Notes: a model not told the origin generated them from the letters alone. DNA of 64,000 nucleotides from Methylococcaceae bacterium (GCA_013140705.1 JABFSH010000008.1:62001-126000); one strand, 5' to 3'. Positions 10,247 to 19,945 are shown, numbered from the stretch's first letter. Translations and numbers: made by a program.

Positions 10247-11005
10247 GTGAATCACTTTCTCACGTCATTAATTAAAAAAGCAGGCCTGACCGAACTGCCT
10301 TTTTCCTATTCCATCCGGCGCAGTCAGCGGGCCGTAAAAGTGCGTATTGTGGTCAAGCCTGGCCGGGTTGAAGTAGTCGCTCCAGCAAAAACGAAAGACG
10401 CCAGCATTCAACAGTTTGTTGAGGCTCAACAGTCGTGGGTGGTTCAGGCTTTAGCCAAAATGGCTGAAAAAATGCAACAGCACAAAACCCTGGCTCCCGC
10501 TCACTATGGTCAGGGCGTTACTATTCCCTACCAAGGCGAATTTTTTAGCCTGACCACCAAACCCACCCCATTAAAGCGCATTAAAATTGAATTTATCGAT
10601 GCTTTTATCGTACATTTGCCAGATACCTTGGATCCGAATAACTGCAGTGACGCCATCAAAGCCGCGTTCATCAACTGGCTTAAAAAGCAAACCCAAATCG
10701 AAGTGGAACAACTGGTGGATCAGCATGCCGGCAAGTACCGGCTATACCCCCGCAACATTACGATTAAAAGACAAAAAAGCCGCTGGGGAAGCTGCGGCAT
10801 ACATAACGACATTAGCATCAACTGGCTATTGTCGCTGGCACCCAAGCAGATATTGGAATACGTTGTCGTCCACGAACTTTGTCATATTCGAGAAAAAAAT
10901 CATTCCCGCCAGTTCTGGGCTTTGGTTTCAGAACATCTCCCCGATTATCAGCAGCACCGGCTGTGGCTTAAAAAAAATGGCGCTCGCCTGATGATGGGTA
11001 TTTAG
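10247..11005 (+). CDS. YgjP-like M48-type metallopeptidase (DUF45)
   Basis: A 252-residue cytosolic protein with the zinc site VVHELCHIREKNHS (HExxH form HELCH) near residues 206-219, and a third ligand probably in the following HSRQFW segment. The preceding RQKSRWGSCGIHNDISINW is the standard DUF45/WLM-related signature. E. coli YgjP belongs to this family and has been reported as a UTP pyrophosphatase. The activity of this copy is not known. It is co-directional with ppnP but separated by a hairpin. Confidence 0.85.
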   Translation: MNHFLTSLIKKAGLTELPFSYSIRRSQRAVKVRIVVKPGRVEVVAPAKTKDASIQQFVEAQQSWVVQALAKMAEKMQQHKTLAPAHYGQGVTIPYQGEFFSLTTKPTPLKRIKIEFIDAFIVHLPDTLDPNNCSDAIKAAFINWLKKQTQIEVEQLVDQHAGKYRLYPRNITIKRQKSRWGSCGIHNDISINWLLSLAPKQILEYVVVHELCHIREKNHSRQFWALVSEHLPDYQQHRLWLKKNGARLMMGI

Positions 11006-11126
11006 GATTTTGGTAAAAAACTTTCCGAAAAATAGTTCTAAATCGCGGCAAGGCCACCGCTCCTTCGGTTTTCTCATTAGGTCAATTTCTTAAAGCTATC
11101 CATGTCATTTGAAAGCGTCTGACCGC

Positions 11127-12203
11127 TTAGTCACAAACAATCTGAACTCTCTGCGTAATGCCGCAGACCAGCGTATAGGGAATGGTTCCGGCGCAATGGG
11201 CGATTTCTTCGACCGGCAAATGTTCACCCCATAAAATCACGGGGTCACCCGGTTTAGCCAGTGGCTGCGTTTCCAAATCAACCGTAATCATATCCATGGA
11301 AACCCTGCCTATCAGTGGCACGCGTTTTCCATTCACGAATACGGGAGTCCCGGGGCTCGCATATCGAGGATAACCATCGCCATAACCGATAGCAACAACA
11401 CCTAGCAACGTTGATTTTTCACAACGCCAACTGCCACCATAACCCACGGTATCGCCTTTTTCGATAGGTTTTACTGCAATCAATCGCGAATGCAGGGACA
11501 TAACCGGTTTCAAATCCAACTGCGATCCCACTAATTCGGGGAAAGGCGAAATACCATATAACATGACACCGGGGCGCACCCATTCCGCCAAAGCAGCGGG
11601 CCAGCCCAGAATGCCGGCTGAATTGGCAATGCTACGTTGTCCGGGATACTTGGCAACCGCTTCGTCAAATAAACGAATTTGCCTAAGAGTCATGGCGTCA
11701 TTTTTATCATCGGCACTGGCCAGATGCGTCATTAAATGTATCGACGGTTTGATGACAGAACAAGCAGATAAGCGTTGATACACCGAATCCAGTTCCCGCA
11801 CTTTAAAGCCGAGCCGATTCATGCCGGTATCCAGCTTTAGCCATACCGTTATTTGATTATTTTCATGCCTCTTATCAAGAAGTTCCAGTTGCACTGACGA
11901 ATGTACTACCGTATCCAGCTGGTAGTTCATAAACGCATCCAGTTCATCAGCATAGGTAAATCCTTCCAGCACGACAATCCGGTTGGCAAATCCGGCATTC
12001 CGCAACCGGATCCCCTCATCTACCCTGGCCACGGCATAGGCATCAACACCCTGTAACGCTTCGGCAATGCGCAATAAGCCATGCCCATAACCATTCGCTT
12101 TGATAACGGCCATGACTTTGGCGTCAGGTGCATAGTGTCTGACAACAGCCAGATTGTGCTGCACGGCATCCAGATCAAGTATCGCATAAGCGGCCGGTAT
12201 CAT
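11127..12203 (-). CDS. alr: Alanine racemase
   Basis: A 358-residue PLP enzyme that makes D-alanine for peptidoglycan. The PLP-lysine motif AVIKANGYGHGL is at residues ~32-43, and the catalytic Tyr region AIGYGDGYPRYASPG near 250-264. The C-terminal RVSMDMITVDL is also conserved. The start overlaps the end of dnaB by 4 nt (ATGA), a frequent gammaproteobacterial arrangement indicating translational coupling. Confidence 0.95.
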   Translation of the reverse strand: MIPAAYAILDLDAVQHNLAVVRHYAPDAKVMAVIKANGYGHGLLRIAEALQGVDAYAVARVDEGIRLRNAGFANRIVVLEGFTYADELDAFMNYQLDTVVHSSVQLELLDKRHENNQITVWLKLDTGMNRLGFKVRELDSVYQRLSACSVIKPSIHLMTHLASADDKNDAMTLRQIRLFDEAVAKYPGQRSIANSAGILGWPAALAEWVRPGVMLYGISPFPELVGSQLDLKPVMSLHSRLIAVKPIEKGDTVGYGGSWRCEKSTLLGVVAIGYGDGYPRYASPGTPVFVNGKRVPLIGRVSMDMITVDLETQPLAKPGDPVILWGEHLPVEEIAHCAGTIPYTLVCGITQRVQIVCD

Positions 12204-13588
12204 TCATAGTCCTCATAGCTACTGCCGGCATGATTTTCAAAGCGGGTGTACTGACCCAAAAACGTGAGTCTGACAATGCCGAGCGGACCATTCCGTTGTT
12301 TGCCGATAATAATTTCAGCGGTGCCTTTGTCAGGACTGTCTTCGTGATAAACCTCATCACGATAGACAAAGACAATCAAATCTGCATCCTGCTCAATGGC
12401 TCCGGACTCCCGAAGATCCGACATGACCGGACGTTTATTCGGGCGCTGCTCAAGATTACGATTCAACTGTGACAAGGCAATGACCGGCACATCCAGTTCC
12501 TTGGCCAGCGCCTTTAAGGATCGGGAAATATCAGAAATCTGCTGCACGCGGTTGTCGCCGCTGGACGGTGATTGCATCAATTGCAAATAATCCAGCACGA
12601 TCAAGCCCAACTGGCCATGCTCCCGCGTCAAACGCCGTGCTCTGGAACGAACTTCTGTCGGTGTCAGTGCGGGCGTATCGTCGATAAATAATTTGGTTTC
12701 TGCCAGCAAACTCATGGCCGAAGTCAGGCGCGGCCAATCATCGTCTTCCAGTTTACCTGTTCTGATTTTATGTTGATCAATGCGGCCCAATGATGACATC
12801 ATCCGCATCGCCAACGAATCGCCTGGCATTTCCATGCTGAATACGGCTACCGGTTTATTGCCCTTAATAGCTACATTCTCCGCCATATTCATCGCAATGG
12901 TGGTTTTCCCCATCGAAGGCCGACCCGCCACAATAATCAAATCGGCAGGCTGCAAACCGGACGTCAATCGATCCAGTTCAGTAAATCCGGTGCTGGCACC
13001 CGTGATCGATCCCTCCTGACCGAACATGATTTCGATCTTGTCAACGGCTCTGGCGAGCAACGACTTGATGGGCATGAAACCACCCTGCCCGCGCTGTCGT
13101 TGTTCAGCGATTTTAAAGACTTCGCGCTCGGCATTTTCCAGTAATTCAGCCGTTTCCCGGCCTTCCGTATTGAAGGCGGAGTCTGAAATCTCGGTGCCCA
13201 CATGAATCAATTGGCGCAGCACCGACCGATCGCGAACAATGTTGGCGTAAGTCACAATATTGGCCGCACTGGGGGTATCTTTCGCCAGCATGCCCAAATA
13301 CGACAAACCACCGGCATTTTCAAGTTCGCCAATCGACTCCAGCGACTCGGAAATGGTGATGACATCGAAAGGAATCTGCTTTTCCGCCAACTGCTCAATT
13401 GTACGAAAAATCAGACGATGATCCTTCCGATAAAAATCACTCTCACCCACCTTGTCCGCAATGGAGTCCCAGGTTTGGTTATCGAGCATCAAGGCACCCA
13501 ACACCGACTGCTCGGCCTGAATTGAATTAGGCGGAATTTTTAAAGACTCATAGGCAGCATCGCGATCAAATAAATAACTTTCAGACAT
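12200..13588 (-). CDS. dnaB: Replicative DNA helicase DnaB
   Basis: A 462-residue hexameric helicase that unwinds DNA at the replication fork. The N-terminal DnaG-interaction domain starts with PPNSIQAEQSVLGALMLDN. The C-terminal RecA-like domain has Walker A AGRPSMGKTT (~residues 219-228), Walker B LIVLDYLQLM and the DnaB motif SQLNRNLEQRPNKRP. The size is normal and no intein is present. It is coupled to alr by a 4-nt overlap. Confidence 0.96.
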   Translation of the reverse strand: MSESYLFDRDAAYESLKIPPNSIQAEQSVLGALMLDNQTWDSIADKVGESDFYRKDHRLIFRTIEQLAEKQIPFDVITISESLESIGELENAGGLSYLGMLAKDTPSAANIVTYANIVRDRSVLRQLIHVGTEISDSAFNTEGRETAELLENAEREVFKIAEQRQRGQGGFMPIKSLLARAVDKIEIMFGQEGSITGASTGFTELDRLTSGLQPADLIIVAGRPSMGKTTIAMNMAENVAIKGNKPVAVFSMEMPGDSLAMRMMSSLGRIDQHKIRTGKLEDDDWPRLTSAMSLLAETKLFIDDTPALTPTEVRSRARRLTREHGQLGLIVLDYLQLMQSPSSGDNRVQQISDISRSLKALAKELDVPVIALSQLNRNLEQRPNKRPVMSDLRESGAIEQDADLIVFVYRDEVYHEDSPDKGTAEIIIGKQRNGPLGIVRLTFLGQYTRFENHAGSSYEDYE

Positions 13589-13828
13589 ACGTATTCAATG
13601 TTTAATAACGGTTAATAATCAGCCAAATACAGACTTTAACAAAGCACTTGAAGCAACAGAGTTAATCTCATGAGAGATCATACAATCATTCTGTCAGACC
13701 TGACCTCGCAGAAGTTGTTCTAACAGTTTATCTGATGCTAAATTGCGTTGTATTGTTAATTAATGATTGCACTATCCGGGTAACTGGCTTAAATTAATAG
13801 GGAATGTACATTATCAAGGGTGCCTATT

Positions 13829-14275
13829 ATGCCTGTTACTGCGCAAGTTACCACAGAACGAAGACAACAAGCCAACCAACTCATTAGCGAACTGCAAAAT
13901 GAAAGACAGGAGCTATGGTCCTTATATTTTCATGTCGCTGAATTAAAACCTTTTTCAGCCCAGAAACAAGTCAAAAGCAAATTAACGCAATTTTCCCAGA
14001 TTTTGGTTGATTATGTCTCTCTGGGTCATTTCGGTGTCTATGAACGCATCCTCAAAGGTAACGAACGTCGCACCGGCGTGTTGACAGTTGCCCAGGAAAT
14101 TTATCCGGAATTCACTGCAACGACAGAGGCTGCTATTTCCTTCAATGACAAGTATGAAAACATCGATAAAATAGCGACTTTCGATACGCTGGAGCAGGAA
14201 TTATCCACCCTGGGTGAAAAGCTGGCCAAACGAATCGATCTGGAAGACAAACTTTGCGAGCTATTGAAAAAATAG
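13829..14275 (+). CDS. rsd: Rsd/AlgQ family anti-sigma-70 regulator
   Basis: About 148 residues, mostly helical, with the Rsd/AlgQ signature LIDYVSxGHF seen as LVDYVSLGHFGVYERIL. Rsd binds sigma-70 and shifts RNA polymerase toward alternative sigma factors; AlgQ is the Pseudomonas counterpart linked to alginate control. An upstream in-frame GTG at 13820 is possible, but the AGGG at 13817-13820 is well placed as a ribosome-binding site for the ATG at 13829. A sigma-70 antagonist near genes with sigma-54 promoters is suggestive only. Confidence 0.82.
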   Translation: MPVTAQVTTERRQQANQLISELQNERQELWSLYFHVAELKPFSAQKQVKSKLTQFSQILVDYVSLGHFGVYERILKGNERRTGVLTVAQEIYPEFTATTEAAISFNDKYENIDKIATFDTLEQELSTLGEKLAKRIDLEDKLCELLKK

Positions 14276-14417
14276 CCGACTTTCAGCAACACCTCATCAA
14301 TTAACCCAGCTTGATCCTTAGACTGCAGATGTTCGGGCCGGGTGTTTAGACCTTGCTGCTAACCGACAGCCTGCTGCATACAAGGTATGCATTTGCTGTC
14401 TCTATAATAAATCAAAC

Positions 14418-15164
14418 GTGCCAAACCTAAAACTCCTCCTTCTGGCGCTCAGTTTTTATACGCGTTTGCCTTGTCCCCGACCCCTGGATTATCAAAAGCT
14501 GCCTCAGGCCGCGCGCTATTTACCACTGGTAGGCTGGGTGGTTGGAGCCATGTCGGCGGCCAGTTTTTACCTGCTCGATTACCTATGGCCTCAAACGACG
14601 TCGGTGATCATCACCTTGATACTCGGTATTTTCATCACGGGCGCCTTCCACGAAGATGGCTTTGCCGATGTCTGTGACGGTTTCGGCGGTGGCTGGGACA
14701 AGCAGCAGATACTCAGCATCATGAAGGATTCGCAAATCGGCACTTACGGCGCTGTGGGCCTGATACTGATGCTGCTATTAAAAATAAGCTTACTGAGTGC
14801 ATTGCCTCCCACTTCAGTTCCCCTGCTTTTCCTGACAGGCCACAGCATTAGTCGTCTCCCGCCCTTATTGCTGATGTACCGTTATGACTACGCCCGAGGG
14901 GACAACAGTAAAAGCGCTGTTGCTGTTTTCAAGCCAGAACGCCGACAAGTGCTTATTGCTGCGGTTTTGGCTGTCTTCCCGTTGCTGCTGCTGCCGGGTC
15001 TCTGCCTGTTGGCGCTAATACCCTTACTGTTTGTAAACTGGCAATTAGGCCGTTATTTTCATCGGCATATCGGCGGTTATACCGGTGATTGTCTGGGTGC
15101 AAGCCAACAAATTGCCGAGACTATTTTTTACCTGAGTGTGACGGCGCTATGGACATATATCTGA
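14418..15164 (+). CDS. cobS: Adenosylcobinamide-GDP ribazoletransferase (cobalamin-5'-phosphate synthase)
   Basis: A 248-residue inner-membrane enzyme that joins adenosylcobinamide-GDP to alpha-ribazole in the last steps of B12 synthesis. The active-site signature HEDGFADVCDGFGGG (residues ~77-91) followed by KDSQIGTYG is unmistakable, with several hydrophobic segments after it. A GTG start at 14418 fits best. The next gene, an alpha-ribazole phosphatase, overlaps its end by 16 bp. No B12-box riboswitch was seen in the 140 bp upstream. Confidence 0.92.
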   Translation: MPNLKLLLLALSFYTRLPCPRPLDYQKLPQAARYLPLVGWVVGAMSAASFYLLDYLWPQTTSVIITLILGIFITGAFHEDGFADVCDGFGGGWDKQQILSIMKDSQIGTYGAVGLILMLLLKISLLSALPPTSVPLLFLTGHSISRLPPLLLMYRYDYARGDNSKSAVAVFKPERRQVLIAAVLAVFPLLLLPGLCLLALIPLLFVNWQLGRYFHRHIGGYTGDCLGASQQIAETIFYLSVTALWTYI

Positions 15165-15718
15165 TACGTCACACGAAAACAGCCACGGAGCAAGGTCTAT
15201 GCTATGGTCGAAGCAATGTTGCCTTGAGCTCGACTTTTATTCAGGATGCCAAACAAATACAAGCCAGGCTGCCAGCACTGGGCACAAATTACAAAGTTTA
15301 CAGCAGCCCATTGAGTCGCTGTTTACAATTGGCGGAACTGTTTTCCCAATCCGTCATCACCGATGCCCGCTTACTTGAACTTGACTTTGGCGACTGGGAA
15401 AACCGATCGTTTGATGCGATTAACCCCGATGAACTCAGTCACTGGACGCAACACTTTGTGGAAGTAGGACCGCCAAACGGTGAAAGCTTTGCCTCGCTGT
15501 GCGAACGTGCGGGCAATTTCTGGCAGGAATTGCTATTAACTCCCAGTGAACAAGTGATCATCATCACTCATGCCGGTGTCATTAGAGCCTTATTGGCCCA
15601 TATATTGAAACTGCCGCTCGGGAATGCCTTCCAGTTTCGGATCGACTCGGGCTCAATACATAAATTTCAATATCGGGACAATTACACGCTTATTCATTTT
15701 CTAAATCAATCCTCATAG
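15149..15718 (+). CDS. cobC: Histidine phosphatase, probable alpha-ribazole phosphatase CobC
   Basis: A 189-residue phosphoglycerate-mutase-like phosphatase. The catalytic motif LIRHTKT is at residues ~4-10, and the second catalytic His is in IIITHAGVIRALL. Start at 15149 (MDIYLIRH), because the longer frame from 15089 only re-reads cobS. It overlaps cobS, so it most likely removes the 5'-phosphate of alpha-ribazole or adenosylcobalamin phosphate in the same pathway. The specificity rests on context. Confidence 0.85.
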   Translation: MDIYLIRHTKTATEQGLCYGRSNVALSSTFIQDAKQIQARLPALGTNYKVYSSPLSRCLQLAELFSQSVITDARLLELDFGDWENRSFDAINPDELSHWTQHFVEVGPPNGESFASLCERAGNFWQELLLTPSEQVIIITHAGVIRALLAHILKLPLGNAFQFRIDSGSIHKFQYRDNYTLIHFLNQSS

Positions 15719-15923
15719 TGTCACGGGGCTACTGCCAGCAACCTTATCAGATTATTTGAATTTTCTTGTTGAATACGTTCAAGCGTCAGCCAAAATTGAC
15801 GTGAGGTCATGATGCTTAGGTTGCGTCACCCCGACAAACTGTGTGTCATTTCTAGCGCTCTGGTTCGTATCGCGTTCTAAAGTTTCCCAATAACTGACGG
15901 AATGAAGACTGACTGAGAAGCGC

Positions 15924-16712
15924 TCAATTGCTTCGCCAACTTGAAGTAGGCCTGGGCAAAGCAGTTGCCGGTTTTTGGCCTGCTTTGATTAAAGCATTTT
16001 TTGAAGTTTTCTGTTGGACGCCAACCAATTCGACATCATAAATCAAGGCTTCATTTGGCCCCAATCTGCCGTCCGGTGCTCCTTCTTCGCCATAAGCCAG
16101 ATCGGATGGAACATAAAGTTGCCATTTGGCTCCTTCCGACATTAATAATAAGGCTTCCTGCCAGCCCTTAACCAGACTACCAACATGAATGGCTGGCAGT
16201 TTAACGTCATTTTGTGTGGAGGTTAATTCCTTACCATCAATCCGGGAAATTCGATATCGCACATAAGCATTGTCGCTCAACGTTGGCTTACGCGAACCTT
16301 TTCCATCCTTCACTATTTTGTATTGTAAACCACTGGCCAGAGTCTTTACGCCAGGCCTGGACCTGTTGGTTTCCAGAAAAGCCTTGCCGGCCGCCAAATT
16401 TATTGCCGCCACTTTGTTGTTATGAAAAATACGCTGGGCAAATACCCAGTCCGTCGCTTTTTGCAAATCACTTGGCGAAAGTCGAATATTGTTATTGTTA
16501 CGCACATCGTTCAGCCCCAACAAAAAACTTTCCTGATCGAACGCGACATCGTCCTGATGCAAGTTTTTCATAAACGCGACGCCTTGCGCATAACTGGCTT
16601 TCCGTACGTCGGTGCGGAGGATAATTTCGTTTTCTACTGATTCTTTCGGTTTGGCTGCACAACCGCTTAGAAGATAAATACCGATAAAAATTAATGTGGA
16701 TGTACGAATCAT
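15924..16712 (-). CDS. FKBP-type peptidyl-prolyl isomerase lipoprotein (Mip/FkpA-like)
   Basis: A 262-residue lipoprotein: signal ending LLSGC gives an acylated Cys at ~18. Residues ~38-110 form the helical FKBP_N dimerisation domain (SYAQGVAFMKNL...), and residues ~125-232 form the FKBP domain with VRYRISRIDGKEL and WQLYVPSDLAYGEEGAPDGRLGPNEALIYDVELVG. The tail of ~30 residues is unusual and basic. It should help fold periplasmic or outer-membrane proteins. It stands alone between the B12 genes and the accessory region. Confidence 0.87.
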   Translation of the reverse strand: MIRTSTLIFIGIYLLSGCAAKPKESVENEIILRTDVRKASYAQGVAFMKNLHQDDVAFDQESFLLGLNDVRNNNNIRLSPSDLQKATDWVFAQRIFHNNKVAAINLAAGKAFLETNRSRPGVKTLASGLQYKIVKDGKGSRKPTLSDNAYVRYRISRIDGKELTSTQNDVKLPAIHVGSLVKGWQEALLLMSEGAKWQLYVPSDLAYGEEGAPDGRLGPNEALIYDVELVGVQQKTSKNALIKAGQKPATALPRPTSSWRSN

Positions 16713-17030
16713 TAATTAAATTAACCCGTGATTAAAAAATTTGAATTTCCGGGGCGAAGTCCCTGTTTCATAAATGTCAGCTTGACGTGTAGCCTGTTCA
16801 TAGCTGTAAATCGATCCATGTTTCCCATGCCCTGTTACTGACACCTTAAATGTAATCCGAAAATTTTTTCCGGTCAGACCTTATAAAAGAAAGTGAGCCG
16901 ACAAGCCGGATGACTTGCCGACTACTTCAATCCAAATTTGCTGCTTTTCTGTTGACTTATGGTCCACCTTCATTTCCAAGCATTGAAAACCATTGAAAAC
17001 TTGCAATAAGTCTACACGAAGGGAGCCAAA
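16713..17030. other. Intergenic region with a weak hairpin
   Basis: No gene is visible. A weak GGCAAG/CTTGTC hairpin near 16893-16922, followed on the minus strand by a T-rich run (CTTTCTTTTAT), could terminate the small secreted gene at 17031. Nothing else stands out. Confidence 0.3.
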
Positions 17031-17579
17031 TTATTGATTGATGATTTGCGTGAAATCAGCAACCGGAGGATTGCCACCTACGCCCGTGCCGGTATGGGCG
17101 CCAAAGCCGTTGGCTGCTGCACCACCGGCAGGCGTTGTTGATCTTTCGCAATGGATTTCTGCGAGATAGCTATTGGTATTCGCATTCGTATGAGAGACTG
17201 CAAACACATAATCACCGTTACCGTTACTTCTGGCGACAAATGCACTGGGATTACCATTATTAGAGCTATCTGATACAGATGCACCAGAGCCCGCAACACC
17301 GATTTTGGCTATTGAAAGCTTAACGCTGTTATTTCCGGCTGTTTTATTTATTCTGCCCACAAAACGAGCTGCTGGACCTGAATATTCATCAATAATGCCA
17401 TCACCATCAAAATCCTGATCAGCTGCCCAACTGAAACAGCTAGTGTGATAAACATCGATGGCCGAAGCATTATTAGCCAGTGAGCCCAAGGCCTCATGAG
17501 CTGAACTTGTTCCGGAAAATCCGGCAGCGGACATCAACAATGCCGATAAAACGGTTCTTTTTACTGTTTGAGATTTCAT
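17031..17579 (-). CDS. Small secreted protein with predicted mature N-terminal His (paralog 1 of 3)
   Basis: A 182-residue protein that I do not recognise. The signal peptide ends GTSSA, so the mature chain should begin HEALGSL. It shares a pattern with the proteins at 44941 and 50750: a mature N-terminal His, D-x-Y-x3-C (DVYHTSC), V-x-HT (VSHT), Y-x4-HC and HTGT near the end. Four His and two Cys are thus conserved among the three, and an N-terminal His can act as a copper ligand (histidine brace) in other families. This copy also has a calcium-loop-like DQDFDGDGIIDE. Start at 17579 because AGGAAAG lies 6 nt before this ATG. An STN-HEAT protein lies upstream in the same direction. Confidence 0.75.
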   Translation of the reverse strand: MKSQTVKRTVLSALLMSAAGFSGTSSAHEALGSLANNASAIDVYHTSCFSWAADQDFDGDGIIDEYSGPAARFVGRINKTAGNNSVKLSIAKIGVAGSGASVSDSSNNGNPSAFVARSNGNGDYVFAVSHTNANTNSYLAEIHCERSTTPAGGAAANGFGAHTGTGVGGNPPVADFTQIINQ

Positions 17580-17695
17580 GTATACTTTCCTAGTGGTCAA
17601 GCCACAATTTGTTAAGATAAAAAAGTCTGACGCAGCATCCTGTTGCGTTCAGCGGGGACAGCCACAACAATAAGTTCATTGTGACGATCCTATCC

Positions 17696-17728
17696 TGTTT
17701 CGCTCTTCTTGCGGCGAAGAACGAAACC
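17696..17728 (-). other. Hairpin in the leader of the small secreted gene
   Basis: GTTTCGTTCTTC and GAAGAGCGAAAC pair with one mismatch around a 7-nt loop, ~120 nt upstream of the start at 17579. It could be part of a structured leader or a terminator of the STN-HEAT gene. Confidence 0.4.
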
Positions 17729-17877
17729 TTGGCAACTCCCTTCCTTGTTACCAATGAGTTTCAATGACTGATGCTTTTTCAGGGCATCAGTTATTGAAAT
17801 ATTTTTTGCAGTCCCTTTGCAGACTGCCAAGTTTAAGGCACTAACATCTAGCTACGAAACTGTCCATTAGCCAGTTC

Positions 17878-17985
17878 GAAGGAGGTGCGATTAAAAGTGC
17901 AGGCTTAACCTGCCACCCTACATGAAATGAACATGGCGCTATAATTAAAAACCGCACTTTTAATCACACCCTTTCGAAGGGTGAA
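17878..17985. repeat. Family E element (intact copy)
   Basis: A ~108-bp element bounded by inverted repeats TTCGAAGGAGGTGCGATTAA and its near complement, with GCACTTTTAATCACACC on the right. The inside carries CCTACATGAAATGAACATGG and GGCGCTATAATTAAAAACCG. The same body recurs at 20081, 39312, 56500 and, inverted, 60780-61040. It sits between the STN-HEAT gene and its small secreted neighbour. Confidence 0.65.
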
Positions 17986-18009
17986 TGAAAAATCCAAAAT
18001 GGACAGGAA

Positions 18010-18897
18010 TTAAGATCCCTCTTTTCTCCTGATTTCCGCCAATTTTGCGGCCGCGTAATCGCGAACACCGGCATCGGTATCGACGAGTGCTTGCTGCAAT
18101 ATTCCAACATCATGAGCACTATCCACCGCGAGCATACGAACCGAAACGTCCTTGTCCTGTAAAGCACGGCCCAGAACTGCGGTAGAGCGCTGCTTGTCCA
18201 GGTTTGCCAGGGTAGCCAGGGCTTGTGCCCGAATGCTGGGATTCTTGTCGTTTATCGCTTCATCAAGCGCTTTACGCACGTCCGCATCCTCAATATCGCC
18301 ATCCGATGCCAGGTTAGCCAGCGCTTCCACCCTGTGTTCAGTGCTACCTGCACTATTGAGCTGTTGAAGAAGCTGGTCCGATTGCTCGTGTCTTGCTATT
18401 TCAGCCAGGGCCTCTTGTTCCTGAGCAGTCATAAACCGTTGCCTGTAAGTCGCGTGATTTTTAGCAATTGCCGGCTCGATGGTGATCGCCTTACAACTTC
18501 CTACGCTGGAACCCAGCAACCAGAATTCAGCCACTTTTCCCGGCTGCGGACTACTCGCAACCAGGCCTAATTGAGTACCCACCAGGCAGTCCATAATTTG
18601 CCTGACTGATACTCCGGCACAGGTAGCAGTGACAGGCGCCTCCGGCAACACGGAATAATGTATCAATGCGCCTGTTTTATCGGCGATCTCTTTCAGAATA
18701 GCGCCGAGACTGGCTTGTCTTGCTTCCAATATAAGCGCAGTGCCTGTTTCATTATTTATCTGCAAACTGATGCCTGGTTGACTCGGGTTCACAGGATGTT
18801 CAGCAGCGCACATCACAACTGAAAAAAACACTAATCCAATTCCTGTCAGGCAAAAAACAATCGAATGACAGGAAAACCTTGATAAGCTTAAATTCAT
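18010..18897 (-). CDS. Secreted STN-like/HEAT-repeat protein (copy 1)
   Basis: A 295-residue protein with an N-terminal hydrophobic signal ending VVMCAAE. Residues ~50-115 resemble the STN/secretin short domain (LEARQASLGAILKEIADKTG, then TCAGVSVRQIMDCLVGTQLG). Residues ~180-290 form HEAT-like helical repeats (DADVRKALDEAINDKNPSIRAQ, DKDVSVRMLAVDSA, DTDAGVRDYAAAKLAEI). The paralog at 51560 has the same architecture and also precedes a His-N-terminal secreted gene. The ribosome-binding site TGGAGTCAT is shared with the paralog. STN domains usually contact partners at the outer membrane and HEAT repeats bind proteins, so a periplasmic adaptor is a reasonable guess, not a known function. Confidence 0.75.
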   Translation of the reverse strand: MNLSLSRFSCHSIVFCLTGIGLVFFSVVMCAAEHPVNPSQPGISLQINNETGTALILEARQASLGAILKEIADKTGALIHYSVLPEAPVTATCAGVSVRQIMDCLVGTQLGLVASSPQPGKVAEFWLLGSSVGSCKAITIEPAIAKNHATYRQRFMTAQEQEALAEIARHEQSDQLLQQLNSAGSTEHRVEALANLASDGDIEDADVRKALDEAINDKNPSIRAQALATLANLDKQRSTAVLGRALQDKDVSVRMLAVDSAHDVGILQQALVDTDAGVRDYAAAKLAEIRRKEGS

Positions 18898-19002
18898 CAT
18901 GACTCCAGCTTGGGGTAGTTAACTTCAAACATCTGCAAGATTAAGGTTATCCAGCTTTCTATTCACAGTTTAAATAATGCTTACAGCGCTGATTATCGAA
19001 CT

Positions 19003-19824
19003 TTATGACTTTCGTGTTCTTCTCATGCCGAACAAGCCCAGCAAACCTGAACCCATCAACCAGATGGCGGCCGGTACAGGCACGGAGGCCGGTAATATCG
19101 TCAACACGGATCTATAGCCTCTTGCCTGAAATGCATCGTTTTCTATATCAATGATGAAATTCTCATAGTTTGGATCGAAAGTCGGACTGTTTGGGTCAAG
19201 CCTGTCATAATGCGGATAACATTCATAACAGGTGCCACCCAAAACTACTGTATATTGGCCTGCAGCCAGATAATAATTATTGAGTGAGACACTCGTTGCC
19301 GTTCCATTGACATCACCGACATGCGTGAGATAGGTAATGGTTTTAATCTGCCCGGCATCATTGGCCATTGTCGTATTGCCGAGGGCATTCCAGGCCCCTT
19401 CCTTTCCGGGCGGAACAGGTAATGCAGCGGCGCCTTCATGTGCTGCACCGGGAACCGTGCCGCTATACAGACTAAATGCAGGCGTTAGATCACCCAACGG
19501 CGTTAAACCCGGATTGCTGGGAATTGATGTAATGCCACCGGAAATGGATAAATTAATATAGGCGCCTGCCGGATCGGTAATGTTAATCAGATGCCAGGGC
19601 ACAGTATGGCTGTCAGCCCAATTGGCGTCCGTTCCGTTTGCCCAGGCGCCGTTACTGGTAACCACCCAGTCCCTTTGGTAGGTTGTCGAACCATCGGCAT
19701 TGGCTGTCAGGGTGGTATTGGGTGCGGTTAGCATGTTTATATAGGCGACATGTGCCAATGCCTGCTGAGAAGTGGCCGCAAACAATAAGCATAAAACGGT
19801 TATCGGTAAAAATTTCCTGATCAT
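19003..19824 (-). CDS. PEP/VPxPA-CTERM sorted protein with predicted mature N-terminal His
   Basis: 273 residues. The signal ends QQALA, so the mature protein starts HVAYINML. The C-terminal sorting tail is SVPVPAAIWLMGSGLLGLFG followed by RRTRKS, the tripartite signal cut by exosortases. The middle contains GGTCYECYPHYDRLDP, a CxxC with nearby His that could bind metal or form a disulfide. The body is otherwise unrecognised. A sigma-54-like promoter lies ~105 bp upstream. Followed by the STN-HEAT and small secreted genes on the same strand. Confidence 0.8.
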   Translation of the reverse strand: MIRKFLPITVLCLLFAATSQQALAHVAYINMLTAPNTTLTANADGSTTYQRDWVVTSNGAWANGTDANWADSHTVPWHLINITDPAGAYINLSISGGITSIPSNPGLTPLGDLTPAFSLYSGTVPGAAHEGAAALPVPPGKEGAWNALGNTTMANDAGQIKTITYLTHVGDVNGTATSVSLNNYYLAAGQYTVVLGGTCYECYPHYDRLDPNSPTFDPNYENFIIDIENDAFQARGYRSVLTILPASVPVPAAIWLMGSGLLGLFGMRRTRKS

Positions 19825-19923
19825 GTTGTTACCCTCTTGATAGTCGTTGATTGATTCAGGAATCAGGGTTCGATGTTATGAAACTCATCATTCCTTTTGG
19901 ATAATTCAATTTCTCCTTTACTT

Positions 19924-19945
19924 TAAAGGCAAATATTGGTCCAAC
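19924..19945 (-). promoter_or_regulatory. Sigma-54-type promoter (-24/-12)
   Basis: On the minus strand TTGGACCAATATTTGCC has GG and GC separated by exactly 10 nt, matching the RpoN pattern TGGCAC-N5-TTGC. Transcription would start near 19915, ~90 nt before the start codon of the sorted protein at 19824. Confidence 0.55.

Noticed and set aside
14290-14417. B12 riboswitch before cobS
   Set aside because: No B12-box (AGCCAGGAGACCTGCC-like) or GCCACTG element was found.
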